This document shows, one piece after another, positions 8,370 through 18,063 of a stretch of DNA of 64,000 nt. The stretch covers positions 1-64,000 of the forward strand of contig DATBAK010000028.1 of the NCBI GenBank assembly GCA_036271555.1. The letters are read 5' to 3'. The notes beneath the pieces were generated by a model that searched no databases, was not told the origin of the DNA, and worked only from the letters and a program-made list of their open reading frames with translations. The stretch comes from Acidimicrobiia bacterium (lineage in GTDB: Bacteria; Actinomycetota; Acidimicrobiia; IMCC26256; PALSA-610). A program made the translations under genes and the position numbers. Each line of letters begins with the position of its first letter. The first letter of the stretch is position 1.

Positions 8370-9617
8370 TCACGCGGACTCGACGAGCGCGCGGCCGTAG
8401 TAGTCGTTCTCGTCACGCACGCCCGGGAGCGCGAAGAAGTAGCCGCCGCCGACCGGGCTGACGTAGTCGACGAGCGGTTCGTCGACGAGGCGCTGCTGCA
8501 CCGCCTCGAACTGGCGCCGCACATCCTGCTGGTAGCACGTGAACAACAGACCCAGGTCGAGGTTGCCGTTCGAGTCGATGCCGCGGTCGTAGTTGTAACC
8601 GCGCCGAAGAATGCGGCTGTCGTCGGTCGCCGCGGTGCGCGGGTTGGCGAGCCGGATGTGCGCGTCGCTGCGAATCACGAGCCCCTGCGGATCGCGCGTG
8701 TATGCGGGAACGTCGCGCTCGCGATTCCCGTCGAGCGGTGCGCCGGTGTCGCGCCGGCGTCCGATCATGTTCTCCTGCTCGTTCAACGACACGCGATCCC
8801 AGAACTCGACGAGGTTCCGGATGACGCGCGCGACGAGATAGCTGCCACCCGTCGTCCACGCGGGCTCGGGCGCGCGTCCCGACACCCACAACAGGTCGCG
8901 CGCCACCGACGCGTCGGCGATTTCCGGATTGGCGATGCCGTCCTTGAAGCCGAGAAGGTTGCGCGGCGTGCCGGACGGACGGGGCGGGCTGACGAATCCG
9001 TCGACGCGCCAGCGCGGTTGCATCGCACCGCGCACGTGCTTCGTGACGTCTCGCAACGCGTGCAGCACCGTGTCGGCGTCGTGCGCGCAGAGCTGCACGC
9101 TCACGTCGCCGTGGCAGCGCGCAGGATCGAGATCGTCGTTCGGGAACGTGCGCATCGGTGTGAGGTGCGCGGGCCGCACGCTCGCGAGCCCGAACCGCGC
9201 GTCGAACAGCGACGAGCCGACACCGACGATCGACGACAGCGCGTGGCGCGGCAGCGTCGGCCCGAGCAACCCGTTGTCGACGGGCGGTGCCGCGGGCCCC
9301 GCGTCCTCGGGCGCTCCCCCGTCGGCCAGGCGCCGGAGCCGGTCGGTCAACGTCCGGAGCAGCTCGCGCAGCTCGGCGCGGTCGCCGGCGACGACGTCGA
9401 ACGAGCACAGGATCGTGAACGGCGTCGGCGGAGCGAGGATCTGCGCCTGGTAAAGCCCGTGGAACGGCGGCCGGTCGACCGCGCCGGCCGCCCCGGCCGA
9501 CGCCGTGGCTCCGAACGCGTCGAGCCGTCCGCCGGCCGTCGCCGCAACCCCCGCGCCCGCGGCCGCGCCCGCGCCGAGCCGCAGGAACTTCCGGCGCGAG
9601 AAGCCGTCAGCTGTCAT
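8370..9617 (-). CDS. efeB: Tat-exported DyP-type heme peroxidase, EfeB-like
   Basis: The 415-residue protein has a twin-arginine signal (SRRKFLRLG, residues 7-15) and an Ala/Gly-rich hydrophobic stretch. The DyP core carries GFKDG at 223-227 with the distal Asp226, the heme-ligand histidine in [10 protein letters not shown] (about 320), and the distal arginine in ILRRGYNY (about 338). DyP peroxidases use a b-type heme; EfeB is the peroxidase of the EfeUOB ferrous iron system. The gene overlaps efeO by 11 bases, so the two are one operon. It lacks the C-terminal peptide that sends some DyP enzymes into encapsulins, so it is not likely to be cargo of the cage at 58097. Confidence 0.88.
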   Translation of the reverse strand: MTADGFSRRKFLRLGAGAAAGAGVAATAGGRLDAFGATASAGAAGAVDRPPFHGLYQAQILAPPTPFTILCSFDVVAGDRAELRELLRTLTDRLRRLADGGAPEDAGPAAPPVDNGLLGPTLPRHALSSIVGVGSSLFDARFGLASVRPAHLTPMRTFPNDDLDPARCHGDVSVQLCAHDADTVLHALRDVTKHVRGAMQPRWRVDGFVSPPRPSGTPRNLLGFKDGIANPEIADASVARDLLWVSGRAPEPAWTTGGSYLVARVIRNLVEFWDRVSLNEQENMIGRRRDTGAPLDGNRERDVPAYTRDPQGLVIRSDAHIRLANPRTAATDDSRILRRGYNYDRGIDSNGNLDLGLLFTCYQQDVRRQFEAVQQRLVDEPLVDYVSPVGGGYFFALPGVRDENDYYGRALVESA

Positions 9618-10815
9618 CGGAGCCCCGGGGTAGCTCGAGCACGTCGGGGATCGGGCTCAGCTGCTCGACCAACCCGCTCACCGCGGCGTCGATGCGCTCG
9701 CGATCCGCGCGCGACAGATCCGAGAGCGGCGTCCAAACGTCACCAACGTGCTGTGCATCGAGCAACGCGGCGAGCTCGCGCAGGCCCGATGTCGCGCGCG
9801 CGAGCAGCGCGGGATCGCGCGTGCGCAGCAGCGGCGCGATCGCCGACAGCGCGAGCTGGGTGCCGTCGACGTTCGCGCGCACGGTCGCGAGGTTCGTGTG
9901 ACTTCCCTCGTCGGTGTCGCCGGTGAGCTCGAACTGCAACGAGTTCTCGAGGATCTCGTGCGTGCGCAACGACACGTCGTTCGGACCCGTCTGCAAGCGC
10001 GGGAACGCGGCCACGAGCGCGTGCACCGAATGATCGAGCTGATCCGCAACCGCAGCGGCACGCGACGACTCCGAAGACGCACCACCCCACAGATCCAGCT
10101 CCAACTCGTGAAAACCCTGGAACTGCGGATCGTCGACACCGCGAGGCAAGCCGTCGGCGCGCCCGTTGATCTCGGCGTCGTAGGCACCGAACGTGCCGTA
10201 CGCCGCGCCCAATCGTTCGTACTGCATGTGCGCGACGAGCCAGTCGTGGCGCGCGGCGTCGAGCCGGCCCGCGTCGACGTCGGCGCGCAATGTGTCGGTC
10301 TGCTGCGCGAGCACGCCCATCGCGCGACTCACCGACGCGCGATACGTCGTGGTCGCCGCCGCGAGCTCGGTGTACGTGACCGGCACGAACGGATGCGCGT
10401 CGGTCACCGGCCGACCCGTCACCCGCACCACCGCCGAGAACGACACGGTGCCGTCGGCGCGGCCGCAGCGCCACGAGTACCGGCCCGGCGGCAGCGCGAT
10501 CCGCAGCCCACGCGTCGTGTGCGCGGCCAGCACCTCGATCTCCGCGTACACCGTGCGCTGATCGGCGCCGACGAGCGAGACGTCGTACGTCTGCGCGGTC
10601 GCGTTCACGACCGACACCGTCGGATGACCCGATCGCGGCGCGCGCCAACCGCGCGCGCACGTGTTCGTCGAGATCTCCACCGTTGTCGACGGCGGCGCGG
10701 CGGCGCTCGTGCCGCCGCCACGGGTGACGACGATCGCGGCGATCGCGGCGGCGCCGAGCGCGCCCGCCGCGACCGCCACCCACTGGAACGTCCGCCGCCT
10801 CCTCACGAAGGGCAA
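9607..10815 (-). CDS. efeO: EfeO-type iron-binding protein (cupredoxin plus M75/imelysin domain)
   Basis: This 402-residue protein begins with a membrane segment ([19 protein letters not shown]) that serves as signal or anchor. Next is a cupredoxin-like beta domain (about 45-135; a Cys pair at about 53 and 117), then an alpha-helical M75 domain (about 145-395) with GFHELE (234-239) supplying the HxxE metal motif. EfeO binds ferrous or ferric iron outside the membrane and passes it to EfeU. No EfeU gene is adjacent. The start is uncertain: TTG at 10815 or GTG at 10806, neither with a good Shine-Dalgarno site. It overlaps efeB by 11 bases. Confidence 0.85.
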   Translation of the reverse strand: MPFVRRRRTFQWVAVAAGALGAAAIAAIVVTRGGGTSAAAPPSTTVEISTNTCARGWRAPRSGHPTVSVVNATAQTYDVSLVGADQRTVYAEIEVLAAHTTRGLRIALPPGRYSWRCGRADGTVSFSAVVRVTGRPVTDAHPFVPVTYTELAAATTTYRASVSRAMGVLAQQTDTLRADVDAGRLDAARHDWLVAHMQYERLGAAYGTFGAYDAEINGRADGLPRGVDDPQFQGFHELELDLWGGASSESSRAAAVADQLDHSVHALVAAFPRLQTGPNDVSLRTHEILENSLQFELTGDTDEGSHTNLATVRANVDGTQLALSAIAPLLRTRDPALLARATSGLRELAALLDAQHVGDVWTPLSDLSRADRERIDAAVSGLVEQLSPIPDVLELPRGSDDS

Positions 10816-10851
10816 GCGTAGGAACCTCGTCCGGGTCGAGCCGGCGCCTCC

Positions 10852-12618
10852 TCAGAAGCTCCGGCTCGATCCGGCGTCGTGCACCGCGGTGGGCGTGGTC
10901 GGCTCACCCGTCGCGGGATCGAGGTACAGCGGCCGCAAGGGCTTGGCGGCCGTGAAGTCGAACAGCCCATTGAGTGGGCCGGCGACCGTCGCGGCGGAGC
11001 CCGGGATCTGTCCGAGCTTCCAGTTCGCGGCGATGAACTTGTCGATCGACGACTGGTCGACGACCTTGTGGCCCACGAAGTCGGCGCGTGCCCGGGCCGA
11101 GATCACGATCAGCGGCAGGCGCGGCCCGTAACCGCAACGCCCCTGCTCGTTGCCGAGGTACGTCGTGCCCGTGCCGCACTGGTGCGAGCCGGTCAGCGCG
11201 TCGGCGGTGGTCTGCGACGGGTTCGTGACCCCGCTGAACGCGTGGTCGTACCAACCGTCGGAGTCGTCGTAGGCGACGACGATCGCGGTCGACTTCCACG
11301 TCGGCAGCTGCTCGAGCGCGTTGACCTCGCTCACCACGAACTGCTGCTCGTCGAGCGGGTCGGAGTAGCCCGCGTGCGCGTCCTGGTACGCGGGCGCCTT
11401 CAGGAAGCTCACGGCCGGCAGGTGGCTCGCGGGCAACGTGCCCGCGTGGATCGCGGCGACGAGCTGGTCGAACACGCTCATGTCGTACTGGTGGTTGGCG
11501 GTGTTGAACTTGCCCGGCTTCGCGGTGTCCTTGCCGACGACCGACAGCGACTTGGGCGCGAGGTGGTGCGGGTTCGCGGTCGACGCGTAGTAGTCGAACG
11601 GCTCGTGGTGCGGCACGTAGTCGGCCTTCGTGCCGTATTGCCCGGTGCCGCCGAGGGCGACGCCGACGTTGTGCGTCGCCGCGCACACCGCGCGCCCGGG
11701 CACGTTCAGCTGGTCGTAGTTCTTGGTCGTCGAGGCGGGACCGGTGTAGGCCGACGTCGGCGCGAAGCCGCCCTCGAAGAAGCCCCAGCTGAGACTCGCG
11801 GCGTCGAGGAGATCGCCGATGTTCTTGCCGGTCATCCCGACCGCGTCCCGGCTCGAGCAATCGTCGTAGTACGGCTGCGCGTCACCGATCAGCGAGTAGC
11901 CACCGTTGCCGTCGGCGACCGCGTCTCCGTTCACCGTCGCGGGCGGCGTGGGCAGCGCGCCGCGCACTGCATGCGTCGCGTCGATGCCGCCGGTGTCGCC
12001 GGCGGCGAGGTTGATCGCTCCGGGTGACGACGGGCCGAACGTGGTCGCGTAGAAGCTGTCGCTGATCGCGAAGTTCTGCGCGTAGTTCCAGAGCCCGGTC
12101 ACGGTGTTGCCGTCGTAGTAATCCATGACGTCGCTCGCCGCGCAGGCGTGGCCGGCCGGCGACGACCCGCTCGCGGTGCCGACCGCAGCCGGGAACTTGT
12201 CCATCAGGCCGCCGTCGAACGCGTTCTGCTCGGGTGTGTACGAGTGATTCTGGTCGCAGGTGAGGATGTCGCCCGCGTTCGCCGGGTCGAGACGCGCGGG
12301 GTTCGCGCCGTTCGGGTTCGCCGTGAGGAGCTTGCCCTTCAGACCGTTCACCTTCGGCGTGCCCGCCTTCGCGGTGAACGGCTGACCGTCGGCGTTCGTC
12401 GCGTTGGGGTAGGTGCCGAAGTAGTGGTCGAACGAGACGTTCTCGCCGTAGATGACGACGACGTGCTGGATCGGCGTCGTGGCCGCGGGCGGTGTCGACG
12501 CGGAGGACGGCGTGACCCTCGCCGCGCTGCTCGCGCTGCTGACGCCGGGGAGCGCCAGGGCGCCACCCCCGAGTGCGGTCAGGGTCGCGACCGCGGCGAC
12601 GAGCTTCCGGTGCTTCAT
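10852..12618 (-). CDS. Secreted phosphoesterase, acid phosphatase/phospholipase C family
   Basis: The 588-residue product starts best at the ATG at 12618 (GAGAGGA upstream, then the signal peptide MKHRKLVAAVATLTALGGG). It belongs to the alkaline-phosphatase-superfamily phosphoesterases that include phospholipase C and AcpA-type acid phosphatases: the typical opening HVVVIYGENVSFDHYFGTYP is near residue 55, and ASLSWGFFEGGF and VVAYDDSDGWYDHAFSG carry later conserved metal-site segments. The threonine or serine nucleophile of the family would lie between the opening and HSYTPEQNAFDGGLMDKF. It acts outside the cell, releasing phosphate or head groups. It is monocistronic. Confidence 0.85.
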   Translation of the reverse strand: MKHRKLVAAVATLTALGGGALALPGVSSASSAARVTPSSASTPPAATTPIQHVVVIYGENVSFDHYFGTYPNATNADGQPFTAKAGTPKVNGLKGKLLTANPNGANPARLDPANAGDILTCDQNHSYTPEQNAFDGGLMDKFPAAVGTASGSSPAGHACAASDVMDYYDGNTVTGLWNYAQNFAISDSFYATTFGPSSPGAINLAAGDTGGIDATHAVRGALPTPPATVNGDAVADGNGGYSLIGDAQPYYDDCSSRDAVGMTGKNIGDLLDAASLSWGFFEGGFAPTSAYTGPASTTKNYDQLNVPGRAVCAATHNVGVALGGTGQYGTKADYVPHHEPFDYYASTANPHHLAPKSLSVVGKDTAKPGKFNTANHQYDMSVFDQLVAAIHAGTLPASHLPAVSFLKAPAYQDAHAGYSDPLDEQQFVVSEVNALEQLPTWKSTAIVVAYDDSDGWYDHAFSGVTNPSQTTADALTGSHQCGTGTTYLGNEQGRCGYGPRLPLIVISARARADFVGHKVVDQSSIDKFIAANWKLGQIPGSAATVAGPLNGLFDFTAAKPLRPLYLDPATGEPTTPTAVHDAGSSRSF

Positions 12619-12727
12619 GAAGGCTGGTCCTCTCGTCCGATCACCCACCGTAACTCGGAGGATCAGACTCCGGCCTGCCCGTCACAACCGAAGAGTGCGT
12701 GAACGGCAACCGACGGGTGCGTGGAGC

Positions 12728-13369
12728 TCAGGAGACCCGTGCGTCCTTCGACCGGGCACGCTGCGCAAACGATCGCGCCGCGCGCCCGTCGGCCTTCCCG
12801 CTCGACGGCCGCGCCGACGACAAGACGTCATGCGCGCGTTCCGAATCGTTCACCGGAACGTCGGCGAATCGCACCGCGGTCAGCAGCCCGATCACCACGG
12901 CCACGACGACCAGCGCGGCGCGCAACAGGAGCGCGTGGCGATCGGTGCCGACCGTGAGCCCGTGGATCGTCGCGGTCACGAACAGCGGAAAGCTCAGGAA
13001 GTGCACCGCGCGCCACGCCCGCTTCGACAACCGGTGCCGCAGCAACGACGTGATCTCCACTGCGAGCAGCAGGTAAAGGCTCACGATGCCCCATGCCATC
13101 GCGGCCGGATGCCACGAGCCGGTGAACGGCACGAGCGCGTTCACGATGCTGAAGTGCACGTACTGGTCGACGAGCACGGCACCCACATGGACCGCGGTGA
13201 ACACGACCGCGAGGCCGCCGAGGTAACGGTGCAGGTCGAGGAGCCAGCTCGGACGCGGCCGTGAACCGAGCACCTTCGTGCTGAGGGCGAGTCCCCACAA
13301 CACGCTGAACGCGAGGACCATCCACGCGACCACGCCCGACGATCGGGCCGCGTCCCACCACACGTTCAC
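12728..13369 (-). CDS. Ferric-reductase-like transmembrane protein
   Basis: A 213-residue membrane protein with about five helices and paired histidines suited to heme: LLDLHRYLGGLAVVFTAVHVGAVLVDQYVHF and RAVHFLSFPLFVTATIHGL. This matches the ferric reductase-like domain (MsrQ/FRE group), which passes electrons across the membrane. I choose the GTG at 13369, which overlaps the TGA of apbE by four bases, so the pair is translationally coupled. Coupling with a flavin transferase suggests a flavin-dependent transmembrane electron path. The C-terminal tail (from PVNDSERAHDV) is basic and Ser-rich. Confidence 0.75.
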   Translation of the reverse strand: MNVWWDAARSSGVVAWMVLAFSVLWGLALSTKVLGSRPRPSWLLDLHRYLGGLAVVFTAVHVGAVLVDQYVHFSIVNALVPFTGSWHPAAMAWGIVSLYLLLAVEITSLLRHRLSKRAWRAVHFLSFPLFVTATIHGLTVGTDRHALLLRAALVVVAVVIGLLTAVRFADVPVNDSERAHDVLSSARPSSGKADGRAARSFAQRARSKDARVS

Positions 13370-14334
13370 GACGCGACCTCCAACGCCGCGAACGCCACGC
13401 GCTCCGGTACCGCTCCGGCCACGAACCGCGAGAAGCCGGGCGTCGTCAGGACGCGGCCGTCGACCGTCACCGCGAGCGCCTCGGCCGCGGTCCCGCCGAC
13501 GAGATCGAACACCCGCGCCGACCCGCGCAGCAGCTCCGCCTTGGCGAGCACCTCGGCCGTCCAACCCTCGCCCGCGACGACGCTGACGAGGGAGAGATCG
13601 GTCTCCGACGGCGCCCCGGTCGCGGGATCGATGAGGTGATGGCGGCGCTGACCTGCGACCCACCAGCGCCGCAACACGGTGGTCGAGGTCGCGATCGCGC
13701 CGTCGGCGAGCACCAGCGTCGCGATCGGTTCGGCGACGCCGGGATGTGTCACCGCGATCGGCCAACCGTCGTCCGAAGGACCGCGGCCGCGCACGCGCAG
13801 GTCGCCACCCAAGTTCACGCACACGCCCGTGGCACCGGCGGCCATCGCCTCGTCGGCGACGAGATCGGCCGCGAGCCCCTTGCCGATGCCGCCGGGATCG
13901 AAGCCGACACCGCACGGCATCCGCACGAGGCCGTCGCCCACCGCGATGCGGGTCGCGCCGCGCTGCAGCGCGCTCACACCCGAGTCGGTGATCGCGTCGA
14001 GCTCGGCGAACGAGCGGTCGTATCCCGCGCGGATGACGTCGCCGAGCACGGTCGGATCGAACGCGCCGCCCGTGAGGTGCCACGCCGCGATCGCGCGCTC
14101 GACCAGCAGCTGCGTCTCCGCGCTCACGCGCATCGTGCGGCCCGCGCGCCGGTTGAGGATCGAGATCTCGCTCAGCGGCACGAAGCGGCTCCATCGACGC
14201 TCGAGCTGCGCGACGCGCGCGATCGCGCTCGCGAGCAGCGCGGTGTCGTCGGCGACGACGATGAGATGCGCGTCGCTTCCCATCGCGCGGAACCGGGACT
14301 GGTGGACATGCGGGAGGGTCGGTGCGTCGATCAC
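13366..14334 (-). CDS. apbE: FAD:protein FMN transferase, ApbE family
   Basis: The 322-residue enzyme would attach FMN to a threonine of a target redox protein. ApbE hallmarks are present: QSRFRAMGSDAHLIVV at the N-terminus, LSEISILNRRAG, GGAFDPTVLGDVIRAG, FDPGGIGKGLAADLV and CVNLGGDLRVRG. I take the GTG at 14334, since family members carry the RAMG segment about 15-20 residues in. No typical signal peptide is seen, so it may act inside or be exported in an unusual way. It is coupled to the ferric-reductase-like gene downstream. Its usual target, an FMN-binding-domain protein, is missing from the neighbour at 14486. Confidence 0.85.
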   Translation of the reverse strand: MIDAPTLPHVHQSRFRAMGSDAHLIVVADDTALLASAIARVAQLERRWSRFVPLSEISILNRRAGRTMRVSAETQLLVERAIAAWHLTGGAFDPTVLGDVIRAGYDRSFAELDAITDSGVSALQRGATRIAVGDGLVRMPCGVGFDPGGIGKGLAADLVADEAMAAGATGVCVNLGGDLRVRGRGPSDDGWPIAVTHPGVAEPIATLVLADGAIATSTTVLRRWWVAGQRRHHLIDPATGAPSETDLSLVSVVAGEGWTAEVLAKAELLRGSARVFDLVGGTAAEALAVTVDGRVLTTPGFSRFVAGAVPERVAFAALEVAS

Positions 14335-14485
14335 GTCGACGATGGTCGCCCGTCGACCTGGGAAGGAGCCGTGAGAAGTCTGCGGTGTCACCCAGCGGAT
14401 CCGGAGCCGCTTCGCAGGCGCGCTCGCGACCATGAGCAACGACGAACGACGAACACTGCACGCACGAGAGTCAGGAGCCGACGCG

Positions 14486-14767
14486 ATGACCCAGCCCGTC
14501 CCCGCCCGCCGCCGTCGCCCGCATCCCGCGCACCGCGCGCGTCGGATCGTGGGTGCCTCGAGTGTCGCCGGCATGCTCGCGCTGACCGGCTGCATGGCCG
14601 CGACGACTGCGGCATCGTCGACGTCGGCGAGCACGAACGGCACGGCCACGAGCAACTCGACCGACTCGAGCAAGACGTCGGCCACGACCGTGTCCGGCGC
14701 AACCAGTGCAACCAGCGCGACGACCGCGACCAACCCGCAGTCGGTGACTGCGTCGTCGGGAAGTTGA
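14486..14767 (+). CDS. Ser/Thr-rich small lipoprotein, possibly truncated
   Basis: A 93-residue protein starting at the ATG at 14486, with AGGAG eight bases upstream. A basic N-terminus (ARRRRPHPAHRARR) leads into IVGASSVAGMLALTGCMAA, a membrane segment ending in a lipobox-like LTGC, and then about 50 residues of almost only Ser, Thr, Ala and Asn to the stop. In many actinobacteria the gene beside apbE encodes an FMN-binding-domain protein with a similar head and Thr/Ser linker. Here the domain that should follow is absent. Either this is a truncated relative or an independent spacer-type lipoprotein. It diverges from apbE. Confidence 0.6.
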   Translation: MTQPVPARRRRPHPAHRARRIVGASSVAGMLALTGCMAATTAASSTSASTNGTATSNSTDSSKTSATTVSGATSATSATTATNPQSVTASSGS

Positions 14768-14785
14768 GCCCGACGACGACCGGCC

Positions 14786-16159
14786 TCAGGCCTCCAACAC
14801 GTAGAGCGTCGACCGGTTCCGGTTGTTGTCGAACGACGCGAAGAACAGCAACCCCTCACCGACGGCGATCGACGAGCCCAGGTAGTCCTGCGCGGTGCCG
14901 ACCTGGAAGAACGCGATCGGATCGCAGTTGGGTGCGCCGCATCCGGACGCCTTGAAGGCGTAGACGCCCGCGTCGACGGGCACGCCCGACGCCGGGCCCT
15001 TCGCGATCAGCACGATCCCGTTCGTCACGACGGGCGCGGATTCGGAGCCAGCCCCGAAGTTGCCGCCGGTCCACGTCGGCGTGCACGCGCGGTGCCCGCA
15101 ACCGTCGGCCGGGAACGCCTCGACGACGCCTTCGCGGTTCGGGTCGAGGCTGCCCTGCGCGGCGACGAGCAACGTCGAGCCCGACACCGCGGGCGCCGCG
15201 CTCGGCGCGTCGTCGCCGAGGACGGCGTGCCACGACTCCGCGCACTCGGCTGCGCCGCATCCCGACGCGCGGAACACCGCGATCACGCCGCCGCCGTCGA
15301 ACGTGCCGCTCGAGATGTAGAGGTTGCCGCGTGCGACCGTCGGCGAGCTGAATCCCACGCCCGACAACGAGGCCTGCCACACCGGCTTGCACGTCACCGC
15401 GGCGCACCCGCCGGCGGCGAACGCATAGAGATGACCGTGCAGCCCGCGGTACGTGCCGAAGTACACGAACCCGCCGCTGACCGCCGCCGCCGACGTGCTG
15501 TGGCCCGCACCCGAGCCCGTCCAACGCGGGTGGCACATGGTCTCACCACAGCCCGATGCCGCGAACGCGAGGAGCTTGCCGCCGTAGTTCGTGACGTACA
15601 CGGTGCCGTTCGCGATCGCGATCGACGTCAGCGCGGCACTCCCCAACCACCCGCGCCACACCGGCGCGCACGTCGTCGCGTTCCCACAGCCGCGTGCGTC
15701 GAAGGCGTACAGGTGACGATCGCCCGACGCGACGAACACGGTGTTGCCGTCGACCGCGGGCGCGCCGTAGATGCCGTTGCGCGTGTGACCGGTCCAGAGC
15801 GGCTCGCAGTCACTGAACGCGTCGAGACATCCGGCCGCGTTGAACGCGTCGAGATCCCCGTCGGCGCTGCCGACGTAGACGATGCCGTTCGCGACGACCG
15901 GCGACGAGCTCGTCGCCTGACCACCGATGTCGCCGGTCCAGCGCGTGTGCATGGTCGTCACCGACGTGCGCGTGAACGACGGGTCGAGCGCGTTCACGCC
16001 GACGTGGTCCGCGCCGCCCGCGTACTGCGGCCACTCGTCGCTCGCGCGTGCGGTCGCGGACGCGGTCGCGGTCGCGGCGCGCGACACCGCCGGCAACGCG
16101 CCGACGATCGCGACGACGAGCCCCACCACGACCAGCAAACGGCTCCGGTTCCCGACCAT
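14786..16159 (-). CDS. Secreted PQQ-type beta-propeller with cysteine pairs
   Basis: The 457-residue protein has a signal peptide (LLVVVGLVVAIVGALPAVSRA) and seven or so blades of the quinoprotein/PQQ repeat type: SSPVVANGIVYVGSADGDL, GAPAVDGNTVFVASGDRHLY, TSIAIANGTVYVTNYGGKL and so on. Most blades carry a Cys pair in the pattern GCGxxxCxPxW, as in DARGCGNATTCAPVW, which should form a disulfide inside each blade. No catalytic residues of alcohol or glucose dehydrogenases are visible, so binding or scaffolding is as likely as catalysis. The ATG at 16159 has GGGGG upstream; a GTG at 16162 is the alternative. Confidence 0.75.
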   Translation of the reverse strand: MVGNRSRLLVVVGLVVAIVGALPAVSRAATATASATARASDEWPQYAGGADHVGVNALDPSFTRTSVTTMHTRWTGDIGGQATSSSPVVANGIVYVGSADGDLDAFNAAGCLDAFSDCEPLWTGHTRNGIYGAPAVDGNTVFVASGDRHLYAFDARGCGNATTCAPVWRGWLGSAALTSIAIANGTVYVTNYGGKLLAFAASGCGETMCHPRWTGSGAGHSTSAAAVSGGFVYFGTYRGLHGHLYAFAAGGCAAVTCKPVWQASLSGVGFSSPTVARGNLYISSGTFDGGGVIAVFRASGCGAAECAESWHAVLGDDAPSAAPAVSGSTLLVAAQGSLDPNREGVVEAFPADGCGHRACTPTWTGGNFGAGSESAPVVTNGIVLIAKGPASGVPVDAGVYAFKASGCGAPNCDPIAFFQVGTAQDYLGSSIAVGEGLLFFASFDNNRNRSTLYVLEA

Positions 16160-16239
16160 CACGCACCCCCGAACGTCGTGGCGGACGCGAAGGGTACGGC
16201 TGCGCGGGCGCGTTCGTTCAGATGCGGATCAGAAGCCGA

Positions 16240-16365
16240 TCAGGCCAGCGCCTGATGGGCGAGCATCACGAGCACGAGCGCCGTGAGCAGCAGGACCGTG
16301 AGCAGCCCGTAGAAGCCCGCGCGCGGCCGGCTGAACGGAAGCGGGCGCGGTTCGGTTCGCTGCAC
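16240..16365 (-). CDS. 41-residue single-helix membrane protein
   Basis: A short frame opening with GTG at 16365: a basic-proline head (VQRTEPRPLPFSRPRAGFYG) and then a clean membrane helix (LLTVLLLTALVLVMLAHQAL) to the stop. The hydrophobic helix ending close to the C-terminus and the positively charged head predict an inside-N topology. The Shine-Dalgarno site is weak (GAGACGGG). It sits between the GSDH gene upstream and the propeller gene downstream on the same strand. No family is recognised. Confidence 0.45.
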   Translation of the reverse strand: MQRTEPRPLPFSRPRAGFYGLLTVLLLTALVLVMLAHQALA

Positions 16366-16423
16366 CCCGTCTCATCGGCGTGCGGGCCCGCTTCCTGAAA
16401 CCGTGACCCCGAGGCCCTTCCCC

Positions 16424-17917
16424 TTACGGCCCGGTGTAGGTGACCCGGTGGACGGAGCCGTCGGCGAGGTTGACGTACCACATGTTGCCGGTCGCGGGAT
16501 CGTTCTCGATGTCGACCGGGCCGAAGCCGGCAGCGTTGTGCACGAACGTCTGCAACGTCGACGAGTCCGGCAGGCCGTTCGCGCCCTTGAACATCACCCA
16601 CATGCAGCCGCGCACGTAGTCGGAGAAGAACACCGCGCCCTGGTACGACGCGGGGTAGCTCGCGTTCAGCGCGGTGAAGTCGACGCCGCTGATCACCGAC
16701 GAGCCCTTCTGTGTCGCGCAGGCGTCGTGCGGGCCGAGCTTCGAGCCATGGCTGTACTGGTAGTACGGCGGCACCGCGGGCGACGTCGTGTCGTTGTACA
16801 GCGACTGGCACATGTTCAACCCGGTGAAGCCGCCGTGCACGGCGTCACCCTCGTAGCAGGGCCAGCCGTAGTCCGGGGCGGGCTTGGTGGTCGGCGCCAT
16901 GACGCGGTCGATCTCCTCCCACGTTCCCGCGCCGGCCTCGCTCACCCAGAGCTCGTTGGTGCCGGGCCGGAAGTTGAAGCGGAACGGGTTGCGGAAGCCG
17001 TAGGCGATGATGCGCGACGCGTTGCTCGACTTGTCGTTCTTGTCGAACATCGGGTTGCCCTTGACGCCCGCGCCGGTCAGGGGGTTCACGCGCAGCACCG
17101 AGCCGCTCAAGAGCACCGGCTGACCTGCGGGGCGCCGCGGGCTCTGCGACCGCAGCGAGCCGCCCTCGGCGGTCGGGCTCTGGTCGGGCGTGCCCGCGGG
17201 GTTCGGCGGGTCGCCGCACGCGTTCACCGGCGCCTGCGGGTTCTTCCCGGTGCCGCCGAGCTGGCCGAAGTCCTGGTCCGTGTAGCTCGCGCCCTCGCCG
17301 CCGCTCACGTAGAGGTCGCCGTCGGGACCGAACGCGAGGTGCCCGATCGAGTGGCTCGTGAACTGCTGGCACCACTGCTGGTTGATGAGGATCTTCTTGC
17401 GGCCCGCGCTGCCGTCGGGATTCACCGCGATGCGCACCAGCGTGCCGGTGACCACACAGCCGTTGATGGTGATCTTCGTCTGCACGCAGTGGTCGTGCCA
17501 GATCGGCGCCGTCTGTCCCGGTCCCGCGTCGACGGTGTAGAGCGCGTACACGAAGTCGTGTCCCGCGGTACCGAGTTGCGGGTCGACTGCGAGTCCGAGC
17601 AGACCGCGGTCGTAGTTGTCGAAGGTCTGACGCCGCAGGTCGACCCACAACGTCGGCGTCGTGTCGGACGCGTTGTCGTACACGACGATGTCGCCGCTCT
17701 TCTCCGACACGAAGATGCGGCCGTTGGGCGCGAACGCGACCGCGGTGGGCAGCGTGAGCCCGGTGAACACCGCGGTGTCGGTGAAGCCCGACGGCACGTT
17801 GGGTCGCGCCGCGCGACTCGGTGCCGACGCGCCGGGCTGCGCGGTCGCGGCGATCAGTGCGATCGCAACGAACAGCGCGAAGCCCGCGCCACTGAAGAGC
17901 CGCATCCGTGCACGCAT
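16424..17917 (-). CDS. Secreted GSDH-type (PQQ sugar dehydrogenase-like) six-bladed propeller
   Basis: The 497-residue product starts at the ATG at 17917, six bases after GGGAGG, and has a signal peptide (MRLFSGAGFALFVAIALIAAT). The glucose/sorbosone dehydrogenase fold is shown by GLTLPTAVAFAPNGRIFVSE, DRGLLGLAVDPQ, SIGHLAFGPDGDLYVSGGEG, GSVLRVNPLTGAG and IIAYGFRNPFRFNFRPGT. Members oxidise aldose sugars with PQQ or merely bind sugars; the acceptor and cofactor are not provable here, and no PQQ biosynthesis genes are in the window. Several extra cysteines fit an extracellular location. A second member of the family lies at 24373. Confidence 0.82.
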   Translation of the reverse strand: MRARMRLFSGAGFALFVAIALIAATAQPGASAPSRAARPNVPSGFTDTAVFTGLTLPTAVAFAPNGRIFVSEKSGDIVVYDNASDTTPTLWVDLRRQTFDNYDRGLLGLAVDPQLGTAGHDFVYALYTVDAGPGQTAPIWHDHCVQTKITINGCVVTGTLVRIAVNPDGSAGRKKILINQQWCQQFTSHSIGHLAFGPDGDLYVSGGEGASYTDQDFGQLGGTGKNPQAPVNACGDPPNPAGTPDQSPTAEGGSLRSQSPRRPAGQPVLLSGSVLRVNPLTGAGVKGNPMFDKNDKSSNASRIIAYGFRNPFRFNFRPGTNELWVSEAGAGTWEEIDRVMAPTTKPAPDYGWPCYEGDAVHGGFTGLNMCQSLYNDTTSPAVPPYYQYSHGSKLGPHDACATQKGSSVISGVDFTALNASYPASYQGAVFFSDYVRGCMWVMFKGANGLPDSSTLQTFVHNAAGFGPVDIENDPATGNMWYVNLADGSVHRVTYTGP

Positions 17918-18063
17918 CGTCAGCCTCCCTGGACCCACATCGGGAACGCGCGAATGGGCTCCCGAACGCGGTCGAGTCTTCCATACCGATCGCGCGCCGT
18001 CATCACGCTGCGCGACTATTCGCGAGCGCGAAAAAAACGCGACCGACGCGTCAGCCGGTTGGT

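Noticed and set aside
8370-9617. DyP peroxidase considered as encapsulin cargo
   Set aside because: It has a Tat signal, no C-terminal LGIGSL-type tail, and lies in an EfeO operon far from the shell gene.
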